From NCBI GenBank assembly GCA_026874595.1, contig CM049316.1, positions 64,895,176 to 64,959,175 on the forward strand: a stretch of DNA of 64,000 nt, given 5' to 3'. The DNA comes from Sipunculus nudus. Its lineage: Eukaryota > Annelida > Sipuncula > Golfingiida > Sipunculidae. Position 1 is the first letter of the stretch; the number at the start of each line of letters is the position of its first letter. The position numbers and the translations under genes were made by a program. Below the pieces are notes generated by a model. That model was not told where the DNA came from and ran no database searches. It saw nothing but the letters and a program-made list of their open reading frames with translations. Positions 38,801 through 46,351 of the stretch are shown piece after piece.

Positions 38801-41056
38801 GACCAACATTGGCATAAAATTTGGTGATGATAGCTACAGCCGTTTCTGAGATTTAAATTTTAATATGCTTTTTTGCACAGTTAACAAAGTTCCAAAAATC
38901 TCCGAACTGGAACCATTTGAACAAACTTGAGAAAGATTGTTCCAGGGATCATTTCTGTGTAATATTGGACAATTTGGTTGGACAGTTTCAGAGAAGAAGA
39001 TTTTTAAAGTTTCTTTTAGCTTTTTCCCTATAAAATCTAAGAAAATGCAGTTAGAAAAAAATTTAAACAAAATCCGATATAGTTTTTTGGATGACTGATT
39101 ATTTGCAAAAAATTTGGTGATGCTAGCTCCTGCCATTTTTGTGATAGCTATGGTTAACGTACAGACGACGCACGACAGACAACCCACGACGGACAACGCC
39201 GCACCATCGCATAAGCTCACAGGTTCGCTAAAAATATATATATATATAGTGATCAGAAATGTCAAGTTGCTTTGAATGAAAGCTAAATCCAAAATAATAC
39301 AGCTTCAAAACATGACATGTCGAGAGTGTCACATCTTTTTTACATAAACTGATATATATTTAATGATACCTCACACTTTGTAATATCCACAAGAGCATTT
39401 GATTTTTCACACTTTTGTTTTTTATATGTTTTCATAGTGTTGTTTATATTTATTTTGGACTTAAAAACATGCTAGCCATGATAATGTTTAAAACTGCCAG
39501 CCATGATAATATGACATACAGAATGAACCAAGCAGAGCCAACTGTTCTATATGGTAAAAGCTGTCAGAAGTTTCCAGCTTTGTTACAAAATTCTAAGTAT
39601 TTGCCAATATAGATAATTTTTTAGCGCTGTCCTGATACAATATTTTTATTTAATTTCAAATGATCTATTACCATATATATTAATAAAATAAGGCATGAGG
39701 AGACCCAATGATGTTTAGAGTATCTATAATGATCCACTAATATTTGATAAATCAACACATGCTCAAAACATTGTTCTGTGAAAAGATTATGACTGAACGA
39801 GCGCAGATATGAATTATTCAATGTGATAATGGATATACAATGTGTTGGTTACTTCAGGGTAATATCGTGAAAATAGAACCACTGCAAAACAATGAAACGC
39901 TGAAGAGCAGAAAATATTAGCCTCAAGGAAATGTGAAAGGAAACCACAGTATACAGAGCCACAGGCCACTGTCTTAATTTATCTAGAGGATGGAGCACAT
40001 ATAAATTGTAGATGTTGTACTTGTTCCGAGTACTTTTGACATGGCCTGTTGTTGGTGCGTGTCCAAGTGAGTAGCTGTGATTGTTTCAGCCACTGATGTG
40101 CATGTGTTACATCATCACTGCTGTGAGTGTCCTAATTACCTGACCACTGGTTGCACACACTATTGTTTCAGCCTGTACAGTCAGTACGAGGTGCATGTAT
40201 TCATATTTCAGCTGGGTGGGCCAGGAGGTTAACAGTGTCTACCATTTGTATGTGTTCCATCCACCAGATAAATGAAGGCAGCCGCCTGTGGCTCTCTGTA
40301 AACTACAGAACCACACCAGAATACAGAGCCATAACCAATTACAGAGCCACACCAAACTACAGAGCCACAACAGACTAGACAACTAAGCCACAACCAGGTC
40401 TCCTTCTTAAATCATCTTAATTTAAAAGCCCCTGAACTTAATAGAAGCCTGGAAATTTCAATTTAGGACTCTTTTCCTGTCATTTGAACTATACTCTATT
40501 TTTCCTTTAAACTTTAGAAAAGACTTCAACATGTATTCTTTCCAAATGTCAAAAGATAAATTTACAAGCCATAAAACATATTTATATCTTATACATGTAT
40601 GGTACTATAGTATACATTTGGATAACTGAATGGGTCAGTGGAGGTGACATTTTGTCACAAAATCCTGTAAGCTCCATGTCATAGTTAGCTTTAAATGACA
40701 TGACAAAAAATGAGCATGTCACCTCAAAATTTATCTTTGAAATGTGGAGTGAAAGAGGACCTCTTCTCAAGTCAAGTTTTTTTTATGCATGTACCAGTAT
40801 ATTCCTTGTAATGTATAATACAGATATTGTACAAGATTGCATACTAGTATGTTAACATCAGTACCTAAAGTAAATACAGGTAGTGCTATATGCTATTAGA
40901 AAACGTGCTAACTGGTAATATTTAATTACAATTCCCTTCATGAATATTAATTACTATAACAATGCCAATGGAACCCCCAAAATGGCAAAAATACAGTTTC
41001 TTACTTTCGCCTTTGACAATGCTGAAAGCAGCGACAGCCAACATGACACCTGCCAT
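7210..41056 (-). CDS. Eph: Eph-receptor-family protein lacking second FN3 and kinase (whole gene, 8 coding exons)
   Basis: Exons on the minus strand: 41056-41005, 31377-31301, 28577-27932, 26800-26645, 10800-10629, 9495-9374, 8627-8505 and 7340-7210. They join in frame to 1479 nt (492 aa plus stop), and every junction is GT/AG with matching phase. Layout: signal peptide (1-17), ephrin-binding domain (about 20-184), Cys-rich TNFR/EGF-like region (about 191-310), one FN3 (about 312-408), a His/acidic then Ser/Pro linker (409-477), and a hydrophobic C-terminus (478-492). Canonical Eph receptors are roughly 950-1000 aa, with two FN3 domains, a transmembrane helix, a kinase and a SAM domain; all but the first FN3 are missing here. 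The family binds ephrins on neighbouring cells. This product would bind ligand without signalling itself, as a secreted or GPI-linked decoy. Exons 1-6 are secure. Exons 7-8 rest on phase, open frame and splice sites, and could be an alternative ending. Confidence 0.82.
8505..8627 (-). CDS. Eph: Eph-like exon 7: His/acid-rich linker replacing FN3-2
   Basis: This 123-nt exon runs from GGTTTCAG to GTATCT. In the phase dictated by exon 6 it is open and begins DDGGDEDSGSHRGHSHSEWE, then continues as a polar stretch to KQPVEVET. It has no FN3 strands, so the protein departs from the canonical Eph plan here. A second frame is also open; phase continuity on both sides decides between them. An interspersed repeat starts about 20 bp upstream of the acceptor. 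Confidence 0.68.
8648..9265 (+). repeat. interspersed repeat with CATCAAAATCCATCAT words and (GACA)n end
   Basis: It resembles 59690-60058 and 62190-62350. Shared words are GTGCATAATA...CTTGTGACCTTTRACCTT at the start, TTTCATCAAAATCCATCATA inside, and GGTATACCATAATA near the end. It includes one exact TGACCTTTGACCT at 8678-8690 and a GACA-rich run near 9170-9220. It is non-coding. Confidence 0.65.
9374..9495 (-). CDS. Eph: Eph-like exon 6: second half of FN3 domain
   Basis: It lies between TTTTCAG and GTAAAT and encodes LTISNLEPDSMYTILVWAQN, then an FN3 closing strand to VTTLP. It is phase-compatible with exon 5, so the C'-E region of this FN3 is shorter than in vertebrate Ephs. It ends after one base of a codon. 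Confidence 0.9.
9496..10628. other. Eph-like intron 5
   Basis: A GC-richer block lies at about 9990-10320. Its open frames run on both strands and do not resemble known proteins. I saw no FN3 piece that would have to be inserted between exons 5 and 6. Confidence 0.5.
10629..10800 (-). CDS. Eph: Eph-like exon 5: first half of FN3 domain
   Basis: It encodes PPSAVEDLKVSDLGKTSLTL and then TWSEPLTLGGRTDLTYTAEC, the first strands of the Eph FN3-1 domain, including the conserved W and the GGRxDLxY motif. The donor is AAAAG|GTATAA after two bases of a codon. The 15.8-kb intron before it (10801-26644) holds several nested transposons. Confidence 0.9.
10853..11093 (+). repeat. single unit of the GGTGGCGCCACC repeat
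   Basis: It contains a perfect GGTGGCGCCACC at 10972-10983. The surrounding text (CAGGTGGCGCCACCTACC, then CATGCTAATATCTCAGGACT) matches units of the tandem array at 17016-18150. It directly abuts the 5' end of the element at 11094. Confidence 0.75.
12762..13202 (+). promoter_or_regulatory. cluster of four DR1 nuclear-receptor half-site pairs
   Basis: TGACCTTTGACCT occurs exactly at 12762-12774, 12899-12911, 13053-13065 and 13190-13202, spaced about 140 bp apart within repeat units. It is the reverse complement of AGGTCAAAGGTCA, the textbook DR1 bound by HNF4, RXR and COUP-TF type receptors. Binding in vivo is not shown by the sequence. Confidence 0.5.
13304..16516 (+). mobile_element. 3.2-kb pearl/Helentron-like element, copy 1
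   Basis: It is nearly identical over its length to 32292-35545. It starts AACAAGGGACCCATGGGTC and GCGCTCAGCTGA. It ends with CATCCAGACGG, a GGAC/CGGA run (about 16427-16463), a GACTATA...TATAGTC hairpin and GGGGCTAAAAA. The second half holds two related blocks of about 0.7 kb, each with ACTGATTT/ACCAATTT and GATATTAGGCAG words. Open frames in it are frameshifted and shared only between copies, so I do not call a gene. Confidence 0.75.
17016..18150 (+). repeat. tandem array built on the palindrome GGTGGCGCCACC
   Basis: Palindrome sites lie near 17016, 17164, 17284, 17412, 17569, 17700, 17848, 17979 and 18108, perfect at 17016, 17164 and 17979 and with one or two changes elsewhere. They alternate between contexts CAGGTGGCGCCACCTACC and CTGGTGGCGCCACCTGCAAC, giving about four dimeric units of roughly 280 bp. 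The array directly follows the 3' end of the element ending at 17011. It is non-coding. Confidence 0.8.
21247..22467 (+). mobile_element. pogo/Tigger DNA transposon
   Basis: The ends are CAGTGGAACCCCGC and its inverse GGGGTTCCACTG, flanked by a TA duplication. Just inside each end are 17-bp repeats containing GACCACCCCACAATT. The interior holds a fragment of Tigger transposase, so the 1.2-kb copy is an internally deleted element. Confidence 0.85.
21971..22162 (+). pseudogene. N-terminal fragment of pogo/Tigger transposase
   Basis: The 63-aa frame starts MPLKELSLKDKVALIKAA, which matches the first helix of the N-terminal CENP-B/Tigger helix-turn-helix DNA-binding region. It continues with WLSGLASGKLKCKQNILKRK, resembling the second helix, and then loses similarity and stops. 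The second HTH and the DDE catalytic core are absent, so it cannot mobilise DNA. Confidence 0.7.
24917..25200 (+). promoter_or_regulatory. cluster of three DR1 motifs
   Basis: TGACCTTTGACCT is exact at 24917-24929, 25053-25065 and 25188-25200, with a near match at about 25334. This is the same spacing as in 12762-13202, because the two segments are copies of one repeat. Confidence 0.45.
25651..26644. other. Eph-like intron 4, proximal part
   Basis: It is AT-rich. Near 26215-26310 the text CGCGAAAATTGATCCCTCG...AACCACAGTATA resembles 39845-39955 and looks like a MITE end. The other end was not located. No exon was seen. Confidence 0.4.
26645..26800 (-). CDS. Eph: Eph-like exon 4: Cys-rich TNFR-like segment
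   Basis: It lies between TAAACAG and GTAAGT. In the phase set by exon 3 it reads CQPGTFKADVGNHGCSACPE and then DIWCQCDEKYYRASSD to a final APCT. This matches the paired-Cys repeat and the CxCxxxYYRA signature preceding the first FN3 in Eph receptors. A longer open frame over the same bases is a shadow. Confidence 0.93.
27585..27916 (-). mobile_element. tRNA-derived SINE, copy 1
   Basis: On the minus strand it begins TGGCTCGGTGGTAGAGCAC, an A-box-like tRNA start. It continues through GGACTCAAAGCAGGGAG and a conserved body containing CCCAGCAATGGGG and CACCAGGCCTGGTTAACA. It matches 49850-50190 throughout. The B box is eroded in this copy. The SINE starts about 15 bp beyond the donor of Eph-like exon 3, in the sense orientation. 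Confidence 0.75.
27932..28577 (-). CDS. Eph: Eph-like exon 3: ephrin-binding domain and start of Cys-rich region
   Basis: This 646-nt exon runs from TTCTTTCAG to GTAAGT and encodes residues 44-258. It shows the Eph ligand-binding domain pattern: SVIRTISVCDVN, WIRSPFIPR, DIRFTMRHC, then NGVYFSFRFESVCSALISF and VHFLQCP. The domain closes with ENLAVFPETPVEGA, and the Cys-rich region opens with the CRSNGDWVTPEGGCSCMKGY motif. Sequons NTT, NLT, NDS and NET agree with an extracellular location. The apparent open frame past the donor is intron read-through. Confidence 0.95.
28578..29052. other. Eph-like intron 2, distal part
   Basis: AT-rich, with no element ends or coding signal recognised. Confidence 0.5.
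29053..31270 (+). mobile_element. 2.2-kb pearl/Helentron-like element
   Basis: It starts AACAAGGGACCTATGGGTC with GCTCAGCTGA. It ends with a GGAC run (31164-31212), the GACTATA...TATAGTC hairpin and TCAGCTGAGCTAAAAA. It contains one copy of the 0.7-kb internal block, a poly-G tract (about 30015-30037) and the nested MITE at 30222. Its 3' end lies 30 bp from Eph-like exon 2. Confidence 0.7.
30222..30524 (+). mobile_element. MITE with GGTATGGTTCTCAGGCAC terminal inverted repeats
   Basis: The left end is GGTATGGTTCTCAGGCAC and the right end GTGCCTGAAAACCATACC. Inside each end are GC-rich CCCGCAT words. It is homologous to 5021-5284. Confidence 0.75.
31301..31377 (-). CDS. Eph: Eph-like exon 2: start of ephrin-binding domain
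   Basis: This 77-nt exon lies between TTTTACAG and GTAACT. It encodes VVLYDSIEKSSLSDW followed by a Tyr/Ser/Lys stretch with an NYS glycosylation sequon. It corresponds to the first strand of the Eph ligand-binding domain. A transposon ends about 30 bp beyond its donor. Confidence 0.88.
31378..32291. other. Eph-like intron 1, segment between two elements
   Basis: Unique-looking, AT-rich sequence. No exon, RNA gene or repeat was recognised. Confidence 0.4.
32292..35545 (+). mobile_element. 3.2-kb pearl/Helentron-like element, copy 2
   Basis: It is close to identical to 13304-16516 apart from small indels. The 5' palindrome GACCCATGGGTC is at 32299-32310 and the 5' motif GCTCAGCTGA at 32316-32325. 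The 3' microsatellite is at about 35436-35475, the hairpin arms at 35507-35513 and 35526-35532, and the motif TCAGCTGAGC at 35531-35540, followed by TAAAAA. Poly-G is at about 33978. It lies wholly in Eph-like intron 1. Confidence 0.78.
35766..35822. repeat. (TA)n microsatellite
   Basis: A near-perfect TA run just downstream of the element ending at 35545. Similar runs lie at 46003-46050 and 54322-54408. Confidence 0.9.
36170..39234 (+). mobile_element. pearl/Helentron-like element, third terminal subfamily
   Basis: The 5' end AACAAGGCCTACAGGCCT is followed by GAGAACCTGTG (36191-36201). The 3' end CACAGGTTCGC (39218-39228), then TAAAAA, is its inverse at 10 of 11 positions. The interior has three GTGGCACCACC units at about 36367, 36487 and 36615, an array of GAGTGAACTCTTGACCTG words (36790-36960) and the CAGCCAAAAWNCACTGAA blocks. 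It is split by the 699-bp insertion at 38056. No replication protein is seen. Confidence 0.65.
38056..38754. mobile_element. 699-bp insertion with 9-bp target duplication
   Basis: GATGCAGGT occurs at 38047-38055 and again at 38755-38763. The related repeat at 170-195 has it once and runs uninterrupted, which proves an insertion. The insert is GC-richer than its host. It begins with a hairpin-forming AGCGCTTTAC...GTAAGGCGCT (about 38073-38112) and has no obvious terminal inverted repeats. Open frames inside resemble nothing known. The superfamily is unknown; 9-bp duplications occur in Mutator-like elements, among others. Confidence 0.7.
39235..41004. other. Eph-like intron 1, 5' part
   Basis: AT-rich. 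A short run of ACAGAGCCAYA words lies at 40305-40375 and a possible MITE end at about 39845-39955 (AACCACAGTATA-type). No exon other than exon 1 at 41005 was recognised. Confidence 0.4.
41005..41056 (-). CDS. Eph: Eph-like exon 1: signal peptide
   Basis: The ATG sits in a near-ideal Kozak context (GCGGCCATGG). It encodes MAGVMLAVAAFSIVKGE, a short hydrophobic leader, and then a donor GTAAGA after one base of the next codon. That phase-1 end fits the two leading bases of exon 2 exactly and gives Arg at the junction. The exon was found by frame matching because it is far too short to stand out as an open frame. Confidence 0.7.
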
Positions 41057-41745
41057 GGCCGCAATGGTTATATTTTTGAGGGGTATTTTGTGTCAAAGCC
41101 ACGTTTGAGCCATTTTCGCACGCAAGAAAACCATTATCTGCCAAAATTACGCACGGTTGCACACGACTGATTGACAGATAACTGGATTTGTATACACAGA
41201 CGGGCGTAATTTTTAGTCGTTTCAAGAAATATTCTCCACTCATCAGTTCATTACATTGCATGATAGTTTTGTTGTAAATTTTATAAATTAATAATATTGA
41301 AAATGGTATGGATTCTTCAAATAAACAATATCTTTCAGACTTTAACAACTTGCAACCACTTAAAGTTCATTAAGAGTATTTATTTACGGGAAATATTTCT
41401 AATATATATAACTCATGATTTTAATATGCCTGGAGATGATACATGTGTACAAGCGGTTCGTTCATTAGCGCAACATAAAAGTACAAGCGATACAGACAAA
41501 CTAGGTCTATGCTGTAATTTTGATTCATACTTAAAATTCAGAACCTGACAATTCTTTTCAGGTATAACCAGCTCGTTTTGTTAAGAGAGTTTGGTGGATA
41601 TTTAGATTGTTATTTTTAACTTCTTTTATTATCGCCCGAGAATTTTGCCACTGGTGCGGTCCACATTCTAATAATATCTTCACTTTGAAAGTAAACTGTG
41701 CATGGACATCGTTTGAGGTATCATTGGGAAGCCCATTAGTAGACA
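41057..41745. promoter_or_regulatory. bidirectional promoter region between the Eph-like gene and EXOSC4
   Basis: The two start codons face away from each other across 689 bp, so both 5' UTRs and core promoters must lie here unless there are unseen 5' non-coding exons. No strong TATA box in a sensible place was seen for either gene. It holds none of the transposon ends that crowd the rest of the window. Confidence 0.5.
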
Positions 41746-41916
41746 ATGTCTGGTCTTGAACTATTAACGGATCAAGGATTTCGGATCGACGGGCGCAGGG
41801 TGGATGAGCTGAGACGAATCCAAGGAAGGATGGGGGTGTTTACACAGGCAGATGGATCGGCTTATCTCGAGCAGGGCAACACCAAAGTGCTGGCTACGGT
41901 GTACGGACCACATGAG
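41746..41916 (+). CDS. EXOSC4: EXOSC4 exon 1
   Basis: Codons 1-57, ending VYGPHE before GTGAAT. The ATG aligns with the conserved family start (M-S-G-L-E-L-L). The open frame past 41916 is intron. Confidence 0.95.
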
Positions 41917-44900
41917 GTGAATACAGCCTTGCAGGATCACAGCTGTACACTAAAAGAATCACTGCAGTGATGGGGATATCGGGTGGGGGGGGGGGGGGTA
42001 ATTTGTTTTGAAACCTTTTGTTTTATAAACAGCCATTATCTCCATATTCTGATCATTAAAACAAAATTTATACTTTAAGTAAAATTAAGATTTTACATCA
42101 CATGAAGTTTTGGATTCATAAAATAATGAATACAGGCCTCAATTTTATGCATTCCCGAGGCAGGTTCACGGAGGGAATGCTGTATTTTTCATTGAATTCC
42201 TGATCGGGAATGCTAGCCTATTATAAAAAAATTTGTTTATTTTAAAGGTGATTTATAATATGAAATAAATCTACATAAAGAAAGGAAGTAAAAAGAAACA
42301 CTACCAAAAATAGACGGTATATGCGGTTGATTTAATTTTATGCGTCTCCTGATCAGTTGTGTCCGGTATAGGGACGATTTGTCAGAATCTGACCTGCTCC
42401 TAATACCGTCATGATCGTTTCAGAACTTGCAGTTCTCTCAATAACAAACATCTAATTCGTGAAGATAGTGCACTAGACATCGTATTGATAGTATGAATGT
42501 CGAGCATTATAAAGTGACAGCGTCGAGCTTTCACTTTATTTGTAATCAAATGATAACGATTGCTAATTGCTCAATGTTTTTTTCCGCGATTTGCCTATTT
42601 TTATAAATATTTGTGCATAATTATATGTCAGATTTCATTGATCTTGGGCTGATGCCCGCATGCTGTTTTGCCCAAGTGACAAAATTGGGGAGTGGTTTAC
42701 GGGTAGTTTTTTCCCCTCCAACGTATGAGAATGTATCGGTCGTTCCACGAATATATAGGCACAATCAGACTAATTTTAAAGGCTCAAATTAAACTATCGG
42801 CCTCGTCTGGAATACCTTTCATTATGGAAATTAAGAAAATCTTCCATCAATACTACTACAGCTGTTTTTTCCATGCAAATATTGTGAACGGAAATAAACA
42901 AAACTTGTCCGAACGTACCCATTAAAGTTTCTGCACTTGTGTTTCTCTGGGCCCACTTGTGTCATAATGCGGCATTTGACTTTGGCGGGAACATTCATTT
43001 TGATCCCGGGTACAATACATTAATGCTAATATTTACCCGTTGTACCCTTTCCATCTCATTTACATGTATTTGTATAGTATTTGATTAGAGACATCCAGTA
43101 CCGAGGCCAAATACAAATGCTAATACAAATATTATAATTTTACACAAAACAAATGCAAATACAAATACACAATGAAGCTGTATTTAAATACAAATATGTA
43201 TTTGACCCCAACCCTGCAAGAATCGCATTTCACCGAATACCATTTGTATTACAACATTATTTTATGGTGAACTCTGTTAAGCATGCTGCATCAGATGATC
43301 ATTTATCTTTTGCTTCAGGAAGTCCTTAAGATATACCTTGTTGCTCTTTTTCTATATTTATATTTCTATATTAAATTTACAAGATAAATGTTTTAGTGTC
43401 ATCTAATTAGTCAGAGGGATATTGCATATTCTTTTTTTCAGCTTAAAACATTCTATATTTAAACATATAGTTTCTGAGGGAATGTGATAGGTCTGGTGGG
43501 AATGCCAGAAAAATTGTTGCATTCCCGCGAGGGAATGTAACAAAATTTGATTATTTCGACCCCTGGAATACACCAAGTTTAGTGTCATTGTAATCCTAAT
43601 TCCGAGTTCAACATTAACTTTCTACACTTCAGACAGACTCAAGGTCAAATAAATTTAAGGAAATTCTGGGATAAACTTGACTGAATCAAAAGGGGACACT
43701 TAAAAAATAATGGCAAGTATAATTAGTTTTGCAAATATATTTTAGTATTTGGTCTTCTGATACAAATCTTAGTAAAAGGGCCTTATCTTTAGGTAATTCC
43801 TGTTTTATAGTGAAAAGATTTCTTATGAAAATTTTGATATTTCTGGTTTTGATATTTCTGTTGTTGATTATAAATTTAATGTTTTCAAATTGCAAATTAA
43901 TTTTATATTTCCGCACTGGTACAGTAGACAGAAAAGGAATATAATTATAGAATTTAATTTTACTTTCAGGCAACTGGCAGCAAAAACAAGGCCCATGACA
44001 AAGTTGTTGTGAATTGCCAGTTCAGCATGGCAACATTTAGTACTGGAGAAAGAAAGAAGAGGCCACGAGGAGATCGCAAATCCATCGAAATGACTCAGCA
44101 TTTGAAGCAGACTTTTGAGGCGGCCATAATGACACATCTATATCCTAGGTCACAGATTGACATTTATGTTGAGGTACAGCCAGTCTTCAGAAGTCTCAGC
44201 CATTATTACCTTTTTCATACATTATATGTTTAAACCAGTTACCATTTTAAAGCTGGGAAACCCGTGTGAGATTTTTTAAATTATAATTGATAATTTACTT
44301 ATGTACTTTGTAATTTTTTTTTTATGTATACAGTCATTCTATGGTTTAAACCTATAGCAGTATGAGCTAGAACTGTAAATACCATATATTTTCACTTATT
44401 TTCTTAGGGTTTATTTAAGTGAACCCATTATAACAAGGAAAAGTACTGTATTCAAAGTAACCAGTGCCCTGGGCACTCTCAAAATTGATTTTTATCCAAA
44501 TTTTTTGTATCCAAAAAAGCCCCCCCCCCCCCTCTTCTTCTCAGTTCTATTTGTGTCACATCTTATGAGCCCCTGATCCAGGAGTCTTTACTGACCATGT
44601 AAAACAGCAGGTAACTTAATGTACATTGTTTGAACTGGTGCTCCAAAAGAGAATTTTTTTTTCCTGTGCATTCAATAGAATCTGTGAAATTAATGCTGAT
44701 GTCACTTTAAAAAAATGACAAAGAAAATTCTATTTCCCCTCATTGAACTTGACACATATAGGCCTGCTTCTATTTTAGCATTCCGATTGTTCAGAGTTTA
44801 TTTGCACATTAATCTAGCTGCTGATTTTATTTGCATAAAGTCTGCCTGCAGGATTGGTGCAGAGATGCCACCCAGGAAACAGGATGCTAATCAGAAACCA

Positions 44901-45767
44901 CTAAAAGGACATGCCCTACATAATCAATTTTATTGATAAAAATTTAAGATGAGAAAGATTGTCTTCAAACATTTTGAGCTTATTTATATATTTTCAATTA
45001 GAACATGATATTTAAATTTATATTCACTGACCACCTGTTGACTTAAAGGTGACACATATTATCTGTCATTTCCAAAGTGGTTATGCACCTTGATATATCC
45101 AGGGGGTATCGCAGTTTAGATTTACCAGCCATTTACACACATATGACTGTCCAAAAGTTGAAATACTGATATTTTTGTAAATATTGTTCATGAGACACTC
45201 ATTTTCTTCGATGTAATGTATAGAAGTACACAATATTTGTCTTGCATTCATATAATTAGAATTTGATTATCACCAAAAGGCAGGGCCACTTCCTCTTAGT
45301 TTTCCAAATTTCCAAATATATAAAAAATAAATATTTGTATTTGCTAAAATTTTACTATTTTCAGCTGAGCACCATGACCATGGGTCCCTTGTTTATTGTA
45401 GGTCCTTCAGTCAGATGGTGGAAACTACTGTGCCAGTGTGAATGCTGCGACTCTGGCTGTTATCGATGCTGGCATCCCAATAAAGGATTACGTTTGTGCC
45501 TGCTCAGCCAGCTTCATCAAAGAGTTGCCCATCGTAGACGTGAATTACATCGAGGAGTCTTCAGGTTGCCCAGAGTTAATTGTGGCTTGTTTACCGAAAT
45601 CTGACCAGATAGTGTTCCTGGAAATGAACGCCAGACTGCACGAGGATAACCTGAGTAAAGTTTTAGACATGGGGACCAAAGGATGTAAAGATGTTTATGG
45701 TATTTTGGACAGAATTGTAAGGGATCACGTGACTGATGTTGCAACCACTATGGGTTGGGAAACGTGA
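41746..45767 (+). CDS. EXOSC4: exosome complex component RRP41 / EXOSC4 (whole gene, 3 exons)
   Basis: Exons 41746-41916, 43970-44173 and 45402-45767 are all phase 0 and join to 741 nt (246 aa; the human protein is 245). This is an RNase PH-fold subunit of the six-member ring of the RNA exosome, which degrades and trims RNA 3' to 5' in nucleus and cytoplasm. In animals it is structural, with catalysis by DIS3 and EXOSC10. Diagnostic stretches are MSGLELLTDQGFRIDGRR, ADGSAYLEQGNTKVLATVYG, CQFSMATFSTGERKKRPRGD, HPRSQIDIY-like YPRSQIDIYVEVLQSDGG, and VNAATLAVIDAGIPIKDYVC. The frame is intact throughout. It is divergent from the Eph-like gene and convergent with the gene ending at 52568. Confidence 0.97.
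42133..43565. mobile_element. DNA transposon in EXOSC4 intron 1, 5-bp duplication
   Basis: The left end CAGGCCTCAATTTTATGC and right end ...CGACCCCTG are imperfect inverted repeats (CAGG.CTC.A against CAGGGGTCGA). The element is flanked by GAATA on both sides. GGGAATGC-type words are inverted near the two ends, as subterminal sites often are. Interior frames (for example near 42725-42925) are unrecognised. It could be hAT-like, but this is not settled. Confidence 0.55.
43566..43969. other. EXOSC4 intron 1, distal part
   Basis: AT-rich sequence between the transposon and exon 2. Nothing was recognised. Confidence 0.5.
43970..44173 (+). CDS. EXOSC4: EXOSC4 exon 2
   Basis: Codons 58-125 between TACTTTCAG and GTACAG. 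It encodes ATGSKNKAHDKVVVNCQFSM, then the TFSTGERKKRPRGDRKS motif and FEAAIMTHLYPRSQIDIYVE, the core of the RNase PH fold. Confidence 0.96.
44174..45360. other. EXOSC4 intron 2
   Basis: AT-rich with a poly-C tract at about 44520. The last part (about 45320-45393) is homologous to 58280-58342 and belongs to a reverse-oriented transposon end. Confidence 0.45.
45361..45393 (-). mobile_element. reverse-oriented 5' terminus of a pearl-like element at the exon 3 acceptor
   Basis: TCAGCTGAGCACCATGACC and TGGGTCCCTTGTT is the inverse of the AACAAGGGACCCATGGGTC terminus. The adjoining TTTGCTAAAATTTTAC is shared with 58290-58310 and, inverted, with 20945-20970. The pyrimidine-rich GTCCCTTGTTT may serve as part of the splice acceptor tract. 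Confidence 0.7.
45402..45767 (+). CDS. EXOSC4: EXOSC4 exon 3
   Basis: Codons 126-246 plus TGA. It opens VLQSDGGNYCASVNAATLAV and ends RDHVTDVATTMGWET. The acceptor TTTATTGTAG lies only 9 bp past a transposon terminus. Confidence 0.96.
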   Translation, partial: VLQSDGGNYCASVNAATLAVIDAGIPIKDYVCACSASFIKELPIVDVNYIEESSGCPELIVACLPKSDQIVFLEMNARLHEDNLSKVLDMGTKGCKDVYGILDRIVRDHVTDVATTMGWET

Positions 45768-45837
45768 TTTCTACCTCCATCATGTCCTGTCTCAAACTTT
45801 AATTCAAGCACATTGTAAATATGTATTTTCTGAACAA

Positions 45838-45843
45838 AATAAA
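45838..45843 (+). terminator. EXOSC4: EXOSC4 polyadenylation signal
   Basis: AATAAA lies 71 nt past the stop codon, a typical distance for a short 3' UTR. Confidence 0.7.
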
Positions 45844-45926
45844 GGTTCTTCAGAAATATAATTACTGTAGCATGGTTAAAATATACCCATATTCCAACTT
45901 TTTTCAGACAGTCTAACAACACCAAA

Positions 45927-45997
45927 CAAGGGCGCAGCCAGAATTTACCGAATGGGGTGCCGCAGCCGCTCTGGGGGTTGAGCAGCAAGGAGTACAT

Positions 45998-46031
<34 letters not shown>

Positions 46032-46351
46032 ACATATATATATATATATATTCCATATCTTTGTAACATTTTAAAATTCAAACAAGTGAAAAAGTTCACA
46101 TATAAATCATTTGAGAAACAAGGTCCCGGGGATAGATCACTTTCCATGTATGAATTAATACCTGGAGATGAAAGTATAAATAGAGTAATGAAAATAAATG
46201 TAAACATGATTGATTTTCCTGTTTTTCATATTAATTTTCCTACTTAATTTTCTTAGCGGCAGATTCTGGAAAGTTATTCCGCAATATTACATAGAAAGGC
46301 TGTTAGGGGAGGGTTGTGGGGCCATGCTGCACCCCCCTAGCTATGCCCCTG
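45927..46351. mobile_element. MITE with CAGGGGCRTAGCC-type termini and 5-bp duplication
   Basis: The left end CAAGGGCGCAGCC and right end GCTATGCCCCTG are inverted, flanked by CCAAA on both sides. It contains a (TA)n run (46003-46050). It shares terminus type with 53413-54508. Confidence 0.65.

Noticed and set aside
41001-41348. 115-aa minus-strand open frame over the Eph-like exon 1
   Set aside because: It is in a different frame from the signal peptide, has no family resemblance, and runs through the exon 1 donor.
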